Positions 1-9,182 of a DNA stretch of 64,000 nucleotides are shown here, one piece after another (the stretch's first letter is position 1; each line of letters starts with the position of its first letter). Source of the DNA: Gemmatimonadota bacterium (GTDB taxonomy: Bacteria > JBHIER01 > G020348925); NCBI GenBank assembly GCA_020348925.1, contig CP070758.1, positions 4,245,003 to 4,309,002 of the forward strand, given 5' to 3'. Under the pieces are notes generated by a model that saw only the letters and a program-made list of their open reading frames with translations, did no database searches and was not told the origin of the DNA. A program made the position numbers and the translations under genes.

Positions 1-1
1 T

Positions 2-577
2 TTCAAAGCAATCGGCGCGGCTTTCCTCTTCATGTTTGGCCTGGGTCTCCTCCAGCCGCTCCTGCCCGTTCTCTCCGTGCAGGAGCTTGGTTGGAATCAC
101 AAGGAGTTTTCGAACCTATTCGCCCTTGCCGGTATCATCGCCTGTATCGTGGGGATGTTCCTGAGTGCAACCATCCTCAATCGGCTGGGTCCAATCCGCA
201 CTCTTGTCCTCATCACGCTTCTTTTTATGATTCTTGAAATAGGCGCTGGATCAGCGATCCACGTGTGGATGACACGGACCGCATTCGCCATATTCGTAAT
301 AAGTTTTAGTATCATCAAATTTTGCGGCATCGTTGCGATTCTGGCGATGTTTATGAACATGTGCTGGAAGCGCGTCGCGGCAACTCAATTCGCGCTCTTT
401 ATGGCTTTCGCCAACTTGGGTGCTTCAGCCGGTGCCGCCCTTGCCGGACCTTTGGACACCGTTTTCGAATACGCCCACATATTCTTTCTCATGGCGTTTG
501 TAATCGGTTTGGTCCTGCTGCTGTTGCGATCCGTCGATTTAAAAGCTCACCAAGAATACCTCAACAGCCTCGCATAA
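2..577 (+). CDS. MFS transporter of the AmpG/PAT type, C-terminal part
   Basis: The reading frame is open from base 2, so the gene starts outside the window and only the last 191 residues are seen. It shows about five hydrophobic transmembrane segments, with short basic loops such as NRLGPIR between them. The segment with CWKRVAATQFALFMAFANLG resembles the conserved helix of AmpG-like PAT-family permeases, where a TATQYAL-type motif is usual. Members carry muropeptides, acetyl-CoA or other small solutes across the inner membrane; the substrate here cannot be read from the sequence. The C-terminus is a short hydrophilic tail. Family assignment is fairly safe at the MFS level and moderate at the PAT level. 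Confidence 0.75.
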   Translation, partial: FKAIGAAFLFMFGLGLLQPLLPVLSVQELGWNHKEFSNLFALAGIIACIVGMFLSATILNRLGPIRTLVLITLLFMILEIGAGSAIHVWMTRTAFAIFVISFSIIKFCGIVAILAMFMNMCWKRVAATQFALFMAFANLGASAGAALAGPLDTVFEYAHIFFLMAFVIGLVLLLLRSVDLKAHQEYLNSLA

Positions 578-733
578 TCAGGCAGGAGAACCTTTCTCAA
601 AACATCTGTCACATTGGCTTCCATTTATTTGTCTAAGGGAATGAAGTCAAAGTGCTCAATAGTAGTTTGAACTTCAAAGATGAATTCAGTCTTTCGAAAG
701 TGTATGCCACACGGATATCATCGAGGAGGAAAT

Positions 734-1180
734 ATGAAAGACAAGAAAGCACTGACGGCACCCTGCGGGCTGGATTGCTTCAACTGCGAAATTTATGAAG
801 AAAATCTGACGGAGGAGCTTGCCGCATCGATTCATACAAAAACGGGAGTCCCGAAGGGTGAGATTGCCTGCCAGGGCTGCCGCCAGGAGGACGGGAGGCA
901 TTATCATTTTCCGCCGGAGGGCTGCGCCACTCTCAATTGTGTCAAGTCCAGGGGCGTTGAGCTGTGCTGCAATTGCACCGGTTTTCCGTGCGAATTGTTG
1001 GCACCATTGGCTGATGGGGCCAACTCCTATCCGCACAACATGAAGGTCTACAATCTCTGCCGGATCAAGAAGATCGGACTTGAGCGTTGGATCCGAGAGG
1101 AAGCCGGGCACATTCGTAAAAACTATTTCACAGCCAAATTCATTGTCGGCAGGGGTCAAGGGATGCCACGGGAACTGTGA
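734..1180 (+). CDS. DUF3795 cysteine-rich protein
   Basis: A 148-residue cytoplasmic protein with the DUF3795 pattern: an N-terminal PCGLDCFNCEIY segment, then CQGCR, then a CVKSRGVELCCNC cluster followed by FPCE. The many paired cysteines suggest a bound metal or Fe-S cluster, but the biochemical role of the family is unknown. I chose the ATG at 734 because GAGGAGG lies just upstream; an in-frame ATG at 680 would add 18 residues but has no ribosome site. A second DUF3795 protein lies at 13239-13622. These proteins are common in anaerobic bacteria and archaea. Confidence 0.8.
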   Translation: MKDKKALTAPCGLDCFNCEIYEENLTEELAASIHTKTGVPKGEIACQGCRQEDGRHYHFPPEGCATLNCVKSRGVELCCNCTGFPCELLAPLADGANSYPHNMKVYNLCRIKKIGLERWIREEAGHIRKNYFTAKFIVGRGQGMPREL

Positions 1181-1480
1181 AAGTACTTTTGGGAACAGGG
1201 ACTGCGAACCATGTATCATGAATTTTCCTTGACTCATAAGTCAATTATTTTCAGAATCTAATGCAAGATACACTTGAACTATTTTTCACCCTCCTTGACA
1301 TAAAATTGAAACAGTCGACCGTTTTTATTGTCTAAAATCATTAAGAAGAAAAACGAAAATGATATTATATTCACCTGATTCGATGTTCGGTCTACACATC
1401 GAGACGCAGAGAAGAGAGAAGTCGAATTTCGGGCTTTAAGAACGCAGAATGTGCGAGCAGTAAATGCAAGGAGGTCTGTC
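1181..1480. other. 300-bp gap upstream of the DUF362/T9SS gene
   Basis: No gene is visible. The stretch is AT-rich between about 1200 and 1370. It contains TTGACA-like hexamers at about 1230 and 1294, but neither has a convincing -10 at 17 bp. An AAGGAGG ribosome site just before 1481 belongs to the next gene. Confidence 0.5.
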
Positions 1481-4400
1481 ATGCGTTTCCAAAGGAAGTG
1501 TCTTAAAATTTTCGAAAGATGGTATTGGCTTGTCGGTCCTGTGGCCTTTCTCTGGGTACTGCTCAGAAGCGCCACGAATCCGAAGAGGTTGACATACCCC
1601 TGCCAGCGTGCGGCTATGCCCCTTGCAGCCAATTGGGCTCTGGCCGCGATTGCACTTTTGACCGGGAGCATGGTTCTTCGAAAGTTTGCGAAGCTTTCAG
1701 CCGCGGCCGTCTTGATTGCAGGAACGATCTGGTTCATCGGAGGAATGCCCGATTTCGGCACATCCGGGATACATGAGATACCGTCTCTGCCCGTGTGGGA
1801 CGTGGTCGATCCCCTCTCGAGGGTTTTCGTCATGGATGCTGTTCCGCCGACGACCGGTTCACTGGCAGCCGGTGACGCCTCCGTTCCCGACGCATATCTC
1901 TCCGATCCAGCCATCGATACGTTGGTGGCTATGCTCGAAGCCGGCGGTGTGTTCCTGCATCAAACCGCATCCCACCCCGAAGGTATTGTCGGTGTTGACA
2001 ATGTCGTCGTCATAAAGGGAAATTTCCAGTGGACCAGCAGGAACACGACGAGCACCGATCGCATCAAAGGACTTGTATGGCAAATTTTAAATCACCCCGA
2101 CGGCTTTTCCGGCGAAATACTCGTGTGTGACAACACCCAGGATCTTGGCACCGGTATCAACCACAACGACAACAACTCCGAAGATCCCGACCAATCCATC
2201 GTCGATGTGGTCAATACTTTCTATAGCAAGGGTTACCCCCTGTATCTCCTGGACTGGGTCTCCATATGGGACGACGTGGCCTCCGAATACTCCGACGGCG
2301 ATTACGATGACGGATACGTTTACGAGTCCGAGACCATGGTATCCTACCCCAAATTCCGTTCCCCTTCCGGTAACCATTACATTTCGCTTCGCCACGGTAT
2401 CTGGGATTCGCTTTCAGGAGAGTACGATGCCTCCCGTCTGTGTATCATCGACTTTCCGGTGCTGAAAGCTCACTTTCGTGGCGGTTCAACCATAGCCGTC
2501 AAGAACTGGATCGGAGTACTTACGACCGCATATAGAGAGGAGCGGTACGGCGGCATCGATCCCCTGCACGACGACCTTTTCTTCGGGCCATACGCCCTGG
2601 TTGCCCGGGTCATGGCTGTGACTTTCCCCCGACTCTCCATTGTGGATGCAGCCTGGACGACGAGACAGGGTCCGATCAATCTGTCACTGGTGGAGAATAC
2701 GAGGATGCTGCTCGCTTCCACTGATCCTGTGGCAGTATCCTGGTACGCCGCAAAATTCATCCTGACACCGATCGCCGTCAATCCTTTCGAAACCGATCCG
2801 GACCGGCCGGGAGGACTGTACAATACTATCCTGGACAGGTGGACGACGTTCCTGGCCGACTCGGCAGGATTTGCCTGCACGAATACCTCCTCGAGGATCG
2901 CTGTCTGTGACAGAACGATCCTGGGGAGCCCCTATATCTGGCTGAACGACTACACTGTGGATGACAGCCAGGGCAACAACAACGGGAGACCGGACGAAGG
3001 CGAAACCGTAAGCCTCGTCGCGACCCTGACCAACATGAACCTGGACGCAACCGGAATCTCGGTGACCCTCACGACCGACGATCCGGATGTCCAGATCATC
3101 GACCCCACTGTCGAATTCGGTGGTCTGGCCAAGGACGAAAGTATTACAAACGAGGGAAATCCATTTTCATTCTCCATCGATACTGCTACTGTCGCCCATC
3201 TCTGCCAATTTCAATTGAATATTGCAGCCGACGGTGGATACACAAAATCCTTCGACATCGAACTCATCGTCGGAACGCCCACGATTCTCCTTGTGGACGA
3301 CGATGCGGGGGTTCAATACGAACAGAACTACACACTCGCTTTGAGGACCACACAGATTTTTCCCGAGGAATGGGACGCATCCCTGATGGGCACTCCGACC
3401 GCAGAGATATTGCAGCAGTACGAAACCGTCATCTGGTTCACCGGGGATGACCGGATCAGCACCCTGACCTCGGAAGAACAATCCGCCATTAGGACTTTGC
3501 TGGATGGAGGCGGAAAACTTCTGATCGCCGGCCAGAACATCGGTTACGATTTGGTGGAGGATGGCACGATAAGCGACGCGGACTTCTATGCCAATTACCT
3601 GCATGCCGACTACTTGAGCGATTCGGCCCAGGAGACATTCCTCTACGGGATCGCGGGCGACCCGATCTCAGGCGAATACCAATTTCTTCCCATCGGTGAA
3701 AACCAAACCTCTCCGGATGCCATTGCTCCCCGGGAAGGGGCCAGTCCCGTCTTTCTCTACCAGGTCTCCCGGGAGGCGGCTGCCATAAAATACGATGGCG
3801 ATCACAAGGTGGTCTATTTTGGCCTCGGTCTCGAGGGCATTCGACCTCTGTCCGGAGACGAGTATGAGGTTCGGGGAACGATCATGGGGAAAATCATTCA
3901 GTGGCTCGGCTACGTCGAGACCCGGGGCGATGTGACCCAGGACGGTGCGATAGATATCCTGGACGTCCTCACGTCGGTGAATATGATACTTGGAACGGTC
4001 CAACCGACGCCGACTCAGGAGTGGGCGGCCGATTGCAATAGCGATGGGACCGTCGATATTCTCGACGTCCTCGGCATTGTGAACGTCATTCTCGGCATCG
4101 GCACCTGTCCACCGGAAGGCACGGTCGGGATCTCCCCGACCGCTCTCAAATACATTCAATCGCTGGAATCTCTCTTGACACCTGAGAATTTTTCAACCCT
4201 CATGACCCTCATCAAGGAGGTGTACGCACCACAAAAGTACCGTCTCGCCCAGAACTACCCCAATCCCTTCAATCCCAGCACGGATATCAGATACCAGATA
4301 CCAGACGGGAGAGATCCCGTCCGTACCACCCTAAAGATTTATAACATTTTGGGACAGGAGGTGAAAGTGTTGGTGGACGAGGTTCAGGAACCGGGGCATC

Positions 4401-4510
4401 ACGCCGTCACCTGGGATGCGTCCGATGTGAGCAGTGGTGTCTATTTCTACAGACTATCAGTAAATGATGGTCAGTGGTCGGAGACGAAGCGGATGGTGTT
4501 GATGAAATAA
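1481..4510 (+). CDS. Membrane-anchored DUF362 protein with dockerin repeats and T9SS sorting domain
   Basis: A 1009-residue mosaic protein. Residues 1-90 hold about three hydrophobic segments instead of a simple signal peptide. About 160-430 is a DUF362 domain (KNWIGVLTTAYREERYGG and ASTDPVAVSWYA are recognisable). About 490-590 looks like a CARDB-type beta-sandwich. About 600-805 is a GATase1-like alpha/beta domain opening with ILLVDDDAG. About 816-877 is a pair of dockerin-like calcium loops (DGAIDILDV and DGTVDILDV). The last 90 residues are the T9SS C-terminal domain with QNYPNPFNPSTDI and SGVYFYRL, ending in K. DUF362 proteins often sit beside ferredoxins, but this copy has no obvious Fe-S motif. 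ATG 1481 has AAGGAGG at good spacing; the GTG at 1451 does not. Confidence 0.8.
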   Translation: MRFQRKCLKIFERWYWLVGPVAFLWVLLRSATNPKRLTYPCQRAAMPLAANWALAAIALLTGSMVLRKFAKLSAAAVLIAGTIWFIGGMPDFGTSGIHEIPSLPVWDVVDPLSRVFVMDAVPPTTGSLAAGDASVPDAYLSDPAIDTLVAMLEAGGVFLHQTASHPEGIVGVDNVVVIKGNFQWTSRNTTSTDRIKGLVWQILNHPDGFSGEILVCDNTQDLGTGINHNDNNSEDPDQSIVDVVNTFYSKGYPLYLLDWVSIWDDVASEYSDGDYDDGYVYESETMVSYPKFRSPSGNHYISLRHGIWDSLSGEYDASRLCIIDFPVLKAHFRGGSTIAVKNWIGVLTTAYREERYGGIDPLHDDLFFGPYALVARVMAVTFPRLSIVDAAWTTRQGPINLSLVENTRMLLASTDPVAVSWYAAKFILTPIAVNPFETDPDRPGGLYNTILDRWTTFLADSAGFACTNTSSRIAVCDRTILGSPYIWLNDYTVDDSQGNNNGRPDEGETVSLVATLTNMNLDATGISVTLTTDDPDVQIIDPTVEFGGLAKDESITNEGNPFSFSIDTATVAHLCQFQLNIAADGGYTKSFDIELIVGTPTILLVDDDAGVQYEQNYTLALRTTQIFPEEWDASLMGTPTAEILQQYETVIWFTGDDRISTLTSEEQSAIRTLLDGGGKLLIAGQNIGYDLVEDGTISDADFYANYLHADYLSDSAQETFLYGIAGDPISGEYQFLPIGENQTSPDAIAPREGASPVFLYQVSREAAAIKYDGDHKVVYFGLGLEGIRPLSGDEYEVRGTIMGKIIQWLGYVETRGDVTQDGAIDILDVLTSVNMILGTVQPTPTQEWAADCNSDGTVDILDVLGIVNVILGIGTCPPEGTVGISPTALKYIQSLESLLTPENFSTLMTLIKEVYAPQKYRLAQNYPNPFNPSTDIRYQIPDGRDPVRTTLKIYNILGQEVKVLVDEVQEPGHHAVTWDASDVSSGVYFYRLSVNDGQWSETKRMVLMK

Positions 4511-4646
4511 AGAGAAGTGATGTCGGAGTGTGTGCAGTACGTTCCTGCAAACACCGGTTCGAAACTTAGGGGAGGTTCGCTCGGTACAAACTTCTTTCAG
4601 CCAACAGCGTTCGACAAGCTGTCTGGTCTCTTCCTTCCACCCATTT

Positions 4647-6056
4647 CTAAGCGATAGAATTCAGCGCCTGATCCAGATCGGCGATGACATCGTCCGGGTG
4701 CTCACCGCCGACGCAGAGCCGCACCATGTTGGGTGGAACGTCCGCCATACACCGGGCTTCCTCACCCTGCTGCTGATGCGTTGAAACGGCCGGTATCGTG
4801 GCCACCGATTTGATACGACCCAGGTCCGTAGCCCGCCAGATCCGCTTCAGGCTGTCGAACATGGTTCGTGTTTGTTGTGCTCCCCCTTTCACCCGAAAGG
4901 ACATGAGGTGACCGTATCGATTCACAGGCTCACCGTAGTCGTATTCCGAATCGACCAGCACCATATACTTCGCTGCCAATTCGTGTAAAGGATGAGATTG
5001 CAGTCCCAGATAATCCACCTGCTCCACCCTCGGATGCTGTTCCAAAAATTCGGCCACCTTCATAGTATTTCTGCTCAGCAGATCCATCTTCGACCGGATG
5101 GTTCGGATATCGTTCAAGGTCAGAATGGCCTGAATGGGTGACAGACACGGGCCGTTGTCGCGATTCGGTAAAAATTTCACATATTCCGCGAAGTTCTCCT
5201 GCATCGGTGGATTGTCAAAGTTGGTCGCTATATTCTTCCTGGCAATGAGGGCTCCACTGATACCGAAACCACTGCTGGTAAGGCTTTTCGTAGCACTCTG
5301 AATGACGATATCGGCGCCCCGGGCGAGGGGCCGGAGCAGTGCCGGGGTGGCCACGGTCGTGTCGACGATCATAGGAATACCATGGGAGTGGGCCAGCTCG
5401 GTGACCGTGTCCAAGTCGAAGAAGGCCTGACCCGGATTGGATGGCATCTCGCCGTACAGAAAACGGGTGTCCTTGTCGATCCTCGAAGCCCACTCGTCAA
5501 GGTCGTGGGAGTGGACAACCCATCTGCATTCAATCCCACGATCCGTCATCTTCCGCTCGGCGAACTGTTGGAAGGTCCCACCGTACACTTGACAGGTGGC
5601 CACGAAATTGATCTTCTCGTCGAGCTTCTTCGTCCGCCTTACAAGCAGCGGATCGATGGCGCTCATGATAGCCGCCATGCCTGAGGAGGTGGAGCAGCAG
5701 GAGGCCTCTACATCAGAACCGTAGGTTTCCAAGAGGGCGAGTGTCCATTCGAGGTAGTAGGTTGATGGGTTGGCGATGCGCGAATAGCACCATGTCGGAA
5801 TGAGGTAGGCCAGAGCTGCCTCCATTTCATCGGAATCGCGATACGCCTGGGAGGCGCTCATGAACATGGGCTCGATAATTGCCCCCTGGTTGTGGTCAAG
5901 GGATTCCTCGACCGTGTACAGACCGTGGACGGCAATCGTATCGAACTTCCACTTCTTGACGACCTCTTGGACATATCTATCGCGTTCAGCTAAAGCTTTC
6001 TTCGCTTGTTCAACATAGCGCATCACGCCCGGACTGTACGATTGTTCCTCTGACAT
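4647..6056 (-). CDS. Cys/Met metabolism PLP-dependent enzyme, cystathionine gamma-synthase-like
   Basis: A 469-residue fold-type I PLP enzyme of the trans-sulfuration family, longer than the usual 380-400 because of an N-terminal extension of about 40 residues and a few insertions. Recognisable elements are YSRIANPSTYYLEWTLALLE near the N-terminal third, SSGMAA, a DTTVATP strand and the Schiff-base lysine in SATKSLTSSGFG. Relatives act on O-acyl-homoserine, cystathionine or methionine; I cannot tell the exact reaction. ATG 6056 follows GGGAGGTGG at normal spacing, so the in-frame GTG at 6065, inside the ribosome site, is unlikely. It is the last gene of a minus-strand run that starts with an Lrp regulator. 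Confidence 0.8.
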   Translation of the reverse strand: MSEEQSYSPGVMRYVEQAKKALAERDRYVQEVVKKWKFDTIAVHGLYTVEESLDHNQGAIIEPMFMSASQAYRDSDEMEAALAYLIPTWCYSRIANPSTYYLEWTLALLETYGSDVEASCCSTSSGMAAIMSAIDPLLVRRTKKLDEKINFVATCQVYGGTFQQFAERKMTDRGIECRWVVHSHDLDEWASRIDKDTRFLYGEMPSNPGQAFFDLDTVTELAHSHGIPMIVDTTVATPALLRPLARGADIVIQSATKSLTSSGFGISGALIARKNIATNFDNPPMQENFAEYVKFLPNRDNGPCLSPIQAILTLNDIRTIRSKMDLLSRNTMKVAEFLEQHPRVEQVDYLGLQSHPLHELAAKYMVLVDSEYDYGEPVNRYGHLMSFRVKGGAQQTRTMFDSLKRIWRATDLGRIKSVATIPAVSTHQQQGEEARCMADVPPNMVRLCVGGEHPDDVIADLDQALNSIA

Positions 6057-6189
6057 GATAGCCACCTCCCTGCGGGTAAATCAAGTCATTGAAAAATGCA
6101 TAAAGTAAAAGTCACAACAAGTACTCAGTTCTATTGAATTGAATCCACCTCTTTAGAACTACCTCTTCTCACAAGACCAACGACGGTTT

Positions 6190-7602
6190 TTACAGATTAA
6201 AACAGACCACCTTCGGCTCCGTCATCTCCAACAGGGCGAACTTGAGCCCTTCGCGACCCAGACCGGAGTACTTCACGCCACCGAAGGGCATGAGATCAAT
6301 GCGATAATCCGAGGAGTCGTTGATCATGATGCCGCCCACGTCGATCTCTTTGATGAGTTTAAAGGCCGTCTTGATATCTTTGGTAAAGACACCGGCGTGG
6401 AGCCCGAACCGGACATCGTTGGCCTTGGCAACGGCCTCGTCCATATCCTTCACCTTGAACAGACACACGGCCGGCCCGAAGACCTCCTCGCAGGCGATGG
6501 TGACACCCTCGGGCACATTCGACAGAACCGTCGGTTGAAAAACGGTCCCCTCACGAGTTCCACCTGTCAGGAGTGTCGCACTCTTTTCAACGGCCTCCCT
6601 CACCCACGCCTCGACCCGGGCGGCCTCGCCCTCGGTAATCATCGGGCCCATGTCCGTGTCCTCATCCAGCTGGCGACCGACCTTCATCTTTTTCGTCCGC
6701 TCGACAAACATCGATTCGAACCGGTCATAGATCGCCTCGTGAATATAAATCCGCTGCACACCGATGCAGTTCTGACCGACGGCCCAGAAGGCGCCGGACA
6801 CCGAAGATTCAACGGCCAGTTCGAGATCCGCATCTTCGGCCACAACCACGGGTGAGTTCGAGCCCAACTCCATGCCGATCTTTTTCAAGCCGGCTTTTCG
6901 CACAATCTCTTCACCGGCCTCGGTCCCGCCGGTAAAGGTGATCATTCGAACCCGCTTATCCGTAACCATGGCATCACCAATCTTGCTCCCGTATCCGGTG
7001 ACGATGTTCAACACCTTGGGAGGGAGACCCGCTTCCAACAGGGCTTCACCTAACTTCAGGGCCGAGAGCGGTGTCACTGTGGCCGGCTTCAGGACGACGG
7101 AGTTGCCACCCGCTATGGCAGGACCCAATTTATGCGCAACCAGGTTGAGGGGATCGTTGAAGGGCGTGATGGCTGCGATGATACCGATGGGAAACCGGTA
7201 GTAATACCCGACGCGATTCTCGGAACCGGCCATACTATCGAAGGGTATCGTCTCTCCCAAGATCCTCCGCGCCTCCTCGGCCGCTACCGTCATGGTCTGA
7301 GCGGCCCGGAAGGCCTCCTTTCGCGCCTCCTTAATGGTTTTACTCCCTTCGGTGGCAATCGTCCTGGCAAACTCCTCCTGTCGTTCGTCAAGGATGTTCG
7401 CCGTTCCCTTCAGTATCTCGATTCGCTTGTGGACCGGCAGATCGCGGTTGATGCGAAATCCCTCCTCAGCACTATCTATGGCCGCTTTCACATCCTTGGC
7501 CGTGCCGGACGGCACCGTATCGATGACCCGGCCATCGTAGGGATCAACAACGTTTATCTTCTCCTCTCGATCAACCCACTCTCCGTGGATGAGCATCTTC
7601 AT
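6190..7602 (-). CDS. NAD(P)-dependent aldehyde dehydrogenase
   Basis: A 470-residue ALDH-superfamily enzyme that oxidises an aldehyde to an acid or acyl product. The cofactor-binding ITPFNDPLN and FTGGTEAG segments are present, with the general base in MELGSNSP (Glu about 245) and the nucleophile in GQNCIGVQRI (Cys about 279). The GQNC-I-VQRI form is seen in lactaldehyde-, succinate-semialdehyde- and phosphono/sulfoacetaldehyde-type dehydrogenases. It begins 15 bp after the homoserine dehydrogenase stop, so the two are very likely co-transcribed. That context makes aspartate semialdehyde a candidate substrate, which is inference. AGGAGAG lies upstream of the ATG. Confidence 0.85.
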   Translation of the reverse strand: MKMLIHGEWVDREEKINVVDPYDGRVIDTVPSGTAKDVKAAIDSAEEGFRINRDLPVHKRIEILKGTANILDERQEEFARTIATEGSKTIKEARKEAFRAAQTMTVAAEEARRILGETIPFDSMAGSENRVGYYYRFPIGIIAAITPFNDPLNLVAHKLGPAIAGGNSVVLKPATVTPLSALKLGEALLEAGLPPKVLNIVTGYGSKIGDAMVTDKRVRMITFTGGTEAGEEIVRKAGLKKIGMELGSNSPVVVAEDADLELAVESSVSGAFWAVGQNCIGVQRIYIHEAIYDRFESMFVERTKKMKVGRQLDEDTDMGPMITEGEAARVEAWVREAVEKSATLLTGGTREGTVFQPTVLSNVPEGVTIACEEVFGPAVCLFKVKDMDEAVAKANDVRFGLHAGVFTKDIKTAFKLIKEIDVGGIMINDSSDYRIDLMPFGGVKYSGLGREGLKFALLEMTEPKVVCFNL

Positions 7603-7617
7603 AGTATTCTCTCCTGT

Positions 7618-8652
7618 CTACTTTTTCAAGGTTCTGTGTATATCCAGCAGATCGGTCAAGACGCTGTATCCGGTCTCGCGTTTGCCTGCACCTGCGCCCA
7701 CGACCGTCACCTGACCCAGCAGATCGGTATCAAAGGTCAAGGCATTGGTGGCCCCTCCGACGCCGGCCAGGGGATCGCTCGTAGGAATCATCTCCGGCGA
7801 CACTTTGGCCTTGATGGAACCGTTCTCTTTTCTGGTCTGACCGATGAGTTTCCAGCGTTTCCCCGCATCCTTGGCCTTTCGGATATCCTCCAGCGTTATC
7901 TTCGTAATGCCTTCACGCTCTACATCGGAGACCTTCAAGGCTCCACCCATGACGACATTGGACAGAATGAGTACTTTCGCCAGGGCATCCCAGCCCTCGA
8001 CATCGGCATCGGGCACGGCCTCCGCGTAGCCCAGTTCCTGAGCCTGCTTCAGGGCTGCCTCATAGCTCTGACCCTTCTCCATCTCGGTCAGGATATAGTT
8101 GGTCGTTCCGTTGAGAATCCCGCGGATTTCTCGAATATCGTTCCCCGCCAGGCAGAGGGTAGCAAGATTCACGACCGGAGTACCACTCATCACCGTGCCT
8201 TCAATCCGAAACTGGACACCCTTCTCCTCAGCCATCTCCGCCAGCTCCTTGTAAGCCAGGGCAACCGGCCCCTTATTCGTGGTGACGAGATGCTTGCCTG
8301 TCTCGAAGGCCGCCTTGAAATGGGACATGGCCGGCTCACCTGTCTCAATGTTCGTGAAGGAGAGTTCCACAATGATGTCGGCATTGCTCTCTGTGATGGT
8401 TTTGAGACTGTCCCAACCCTTGATTCCACGGGGATATCCTTCGATATTTCCATTCTCTGCAACCAATGACAATAGTTTTTGGATTTCCAATCCCTTTTCG
8501 TCGTAGACCGACCCTTTCTGTATGTCGGAGACAGCGACTACGGAGTAATCAAACCCGTGTCGTTTTTTGAGATCCTCCGCTTTTTCAATGAGAATCTCCA
8601 CCAACCCCTGCCCCACCACACCAAAACCTACCAATGCCAGATTGTGCTTCAT
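7618..8652 (-). CDS. hom: Homoserine dehydrogenase
   Basis: A 344-residue enzyme that interconverts homoserine and aspartate 4-semialdehyde with NAD(P). It has the N-terminal Rossmann motif GFGVVGQG, the TTNKGPVA segment, NGTTNYIL, and the catalytic region DVEGWDALAKVLIL. It is the short form without a C-terminal ACT domain, so no threonine feedback module is seen. ATG 8652 is preceded by AAGGAAGGAG; an in-frame TTG at 8671-8673 overlaps that site and is rejected. There is no aspartokinase or aspartate-semialdehyde dehydrogenase beside it, unlike normal threonine/methionine biosynthesis clusters. Confidence 0.92.
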   Translation of the reverse strand: MKHNLALVGFGVVGQGLVEILIEKAEDLKKRHGFDYSVVAVSDIQKGSVYDEKGLEIQKLLSLVAENGNIEGYPRGIKGWDSLKTITESNADIIVELSFTNIETGEPAMSHFKAAFETGKHLVTTNKGPVALAYKELAEMAEEKGVQFRIEGTVMSGTPVVNLATLCLAGNDIREIRGILNGTTNYILTEMEKGQSYEAALKQAQELGYAEAVPDADVEGWDALAKVLILSNVVMGGALKVSDVEREGITKITLEDIRKAKDAGKRWKLIGQTRKENGSIKAKVSPEMIPTSDPLAGVGGATNALTFDTDLLGQVTVVGAGAGKRETGYSVLTDLLDIHRTLKK

Positions 8653-8706
8653 AGCAGGAGCTCCTTCCTTCAATCACACGATATAACAGTCCTTTCCGAG
8701 AGGGAA

Positions 8707-9090
8707 TCACCCCGGAATTGTAAATATCTTGGATACTATTTTCCAACCATCCTCAAATTTGTAGAGCAGCATATAATCTGTGGAAAAATGAAGACCCCTT
8801 TTATACACATCGAGTTTGACAACTGCCGCATTGCCCGTTATGTCAACAGATTGAAAGGTATGCGTCGTCTCACCACTCCAGAGTTCCGGATTCTCCGCTT
8901 TCAATTTTTCAATCCGAGCAAACCAAGTATCGAGCGTGACTCTCTCAATGGTATTATCCTGTTTTACAAACATAATAAAATCATGATGAAATCCTCTTCT
9001 CACGGTTCCCTCATCCTGACTTCCGTGAATTCCCTGAATATACGACGCCTCAATCACCTCTTTGATGGCCTCTTTCTCAACGTTCACCAT
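8707..9090 (-). CDS. Small SnoaL/NTF2-like protein (putative lumazine-binding family)
   Basis: A 127-residue protein with the pattern of the NTF2-like 'putative lumazine-binding' family: an N-terminal helix pair (IKEVIEASYIQGIHGSQDEG), a middle FHHDFIMF strand, and C-terminal strands ending in YKFEDGWKIVSKIF. The family forms a cone-shaped pocket; members are usually of unknown function. GAGAGGAGG sits 8 bases before the ATG. It lies between the methionine gamma-lyase-like gene and homoserine dehydrogenase in the same direction, 92 and 54 bp from them, so it is probably in the same unit. Confidence 0.7.
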   Translation of the reverse strand: MVNVEKEAIKEVIEASYIQGIHGSQDEGTVRRGFHHDFIMFVKQDNTIERVTLDTWFARIEKLKAENPELWSGETTHTFQSVDITGNAAVVKLDVYKRGLHFSTDYMLLYKFEDGWKIVSKIFTIPG

Positions 9091-9182
9091 GATCGAATCC
9101 TCCTCTCTTCGGCAAACCTTTTAGTGCTCGAGCTCTCGAGGGGGCAGTCCATCTCGTCTTCGTAGAATAGATTTCACACATA

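Noticed and set aside
3928-4110. Cellulosome assembly through the dockerin-like domains
   Set aside because: No cohesin domain or carbohydrate-active enzyme is seen; dockerin-like repeats in this superphylum often occur without cohesins.
4540-4600. GGTTCGAA string as a tRNA T-arm
   Set aside because: No acceptor or anticodon stem can be drawn around it; no tRNA was found in the window.
9127-9140. CTCGAG-N2-CTCGAG palindrome between the methionine gamma-lyase-like gene and the next gene
   Set aside because: Short and without a T run; probably chance or a weak attenuator, not enough to annotate.
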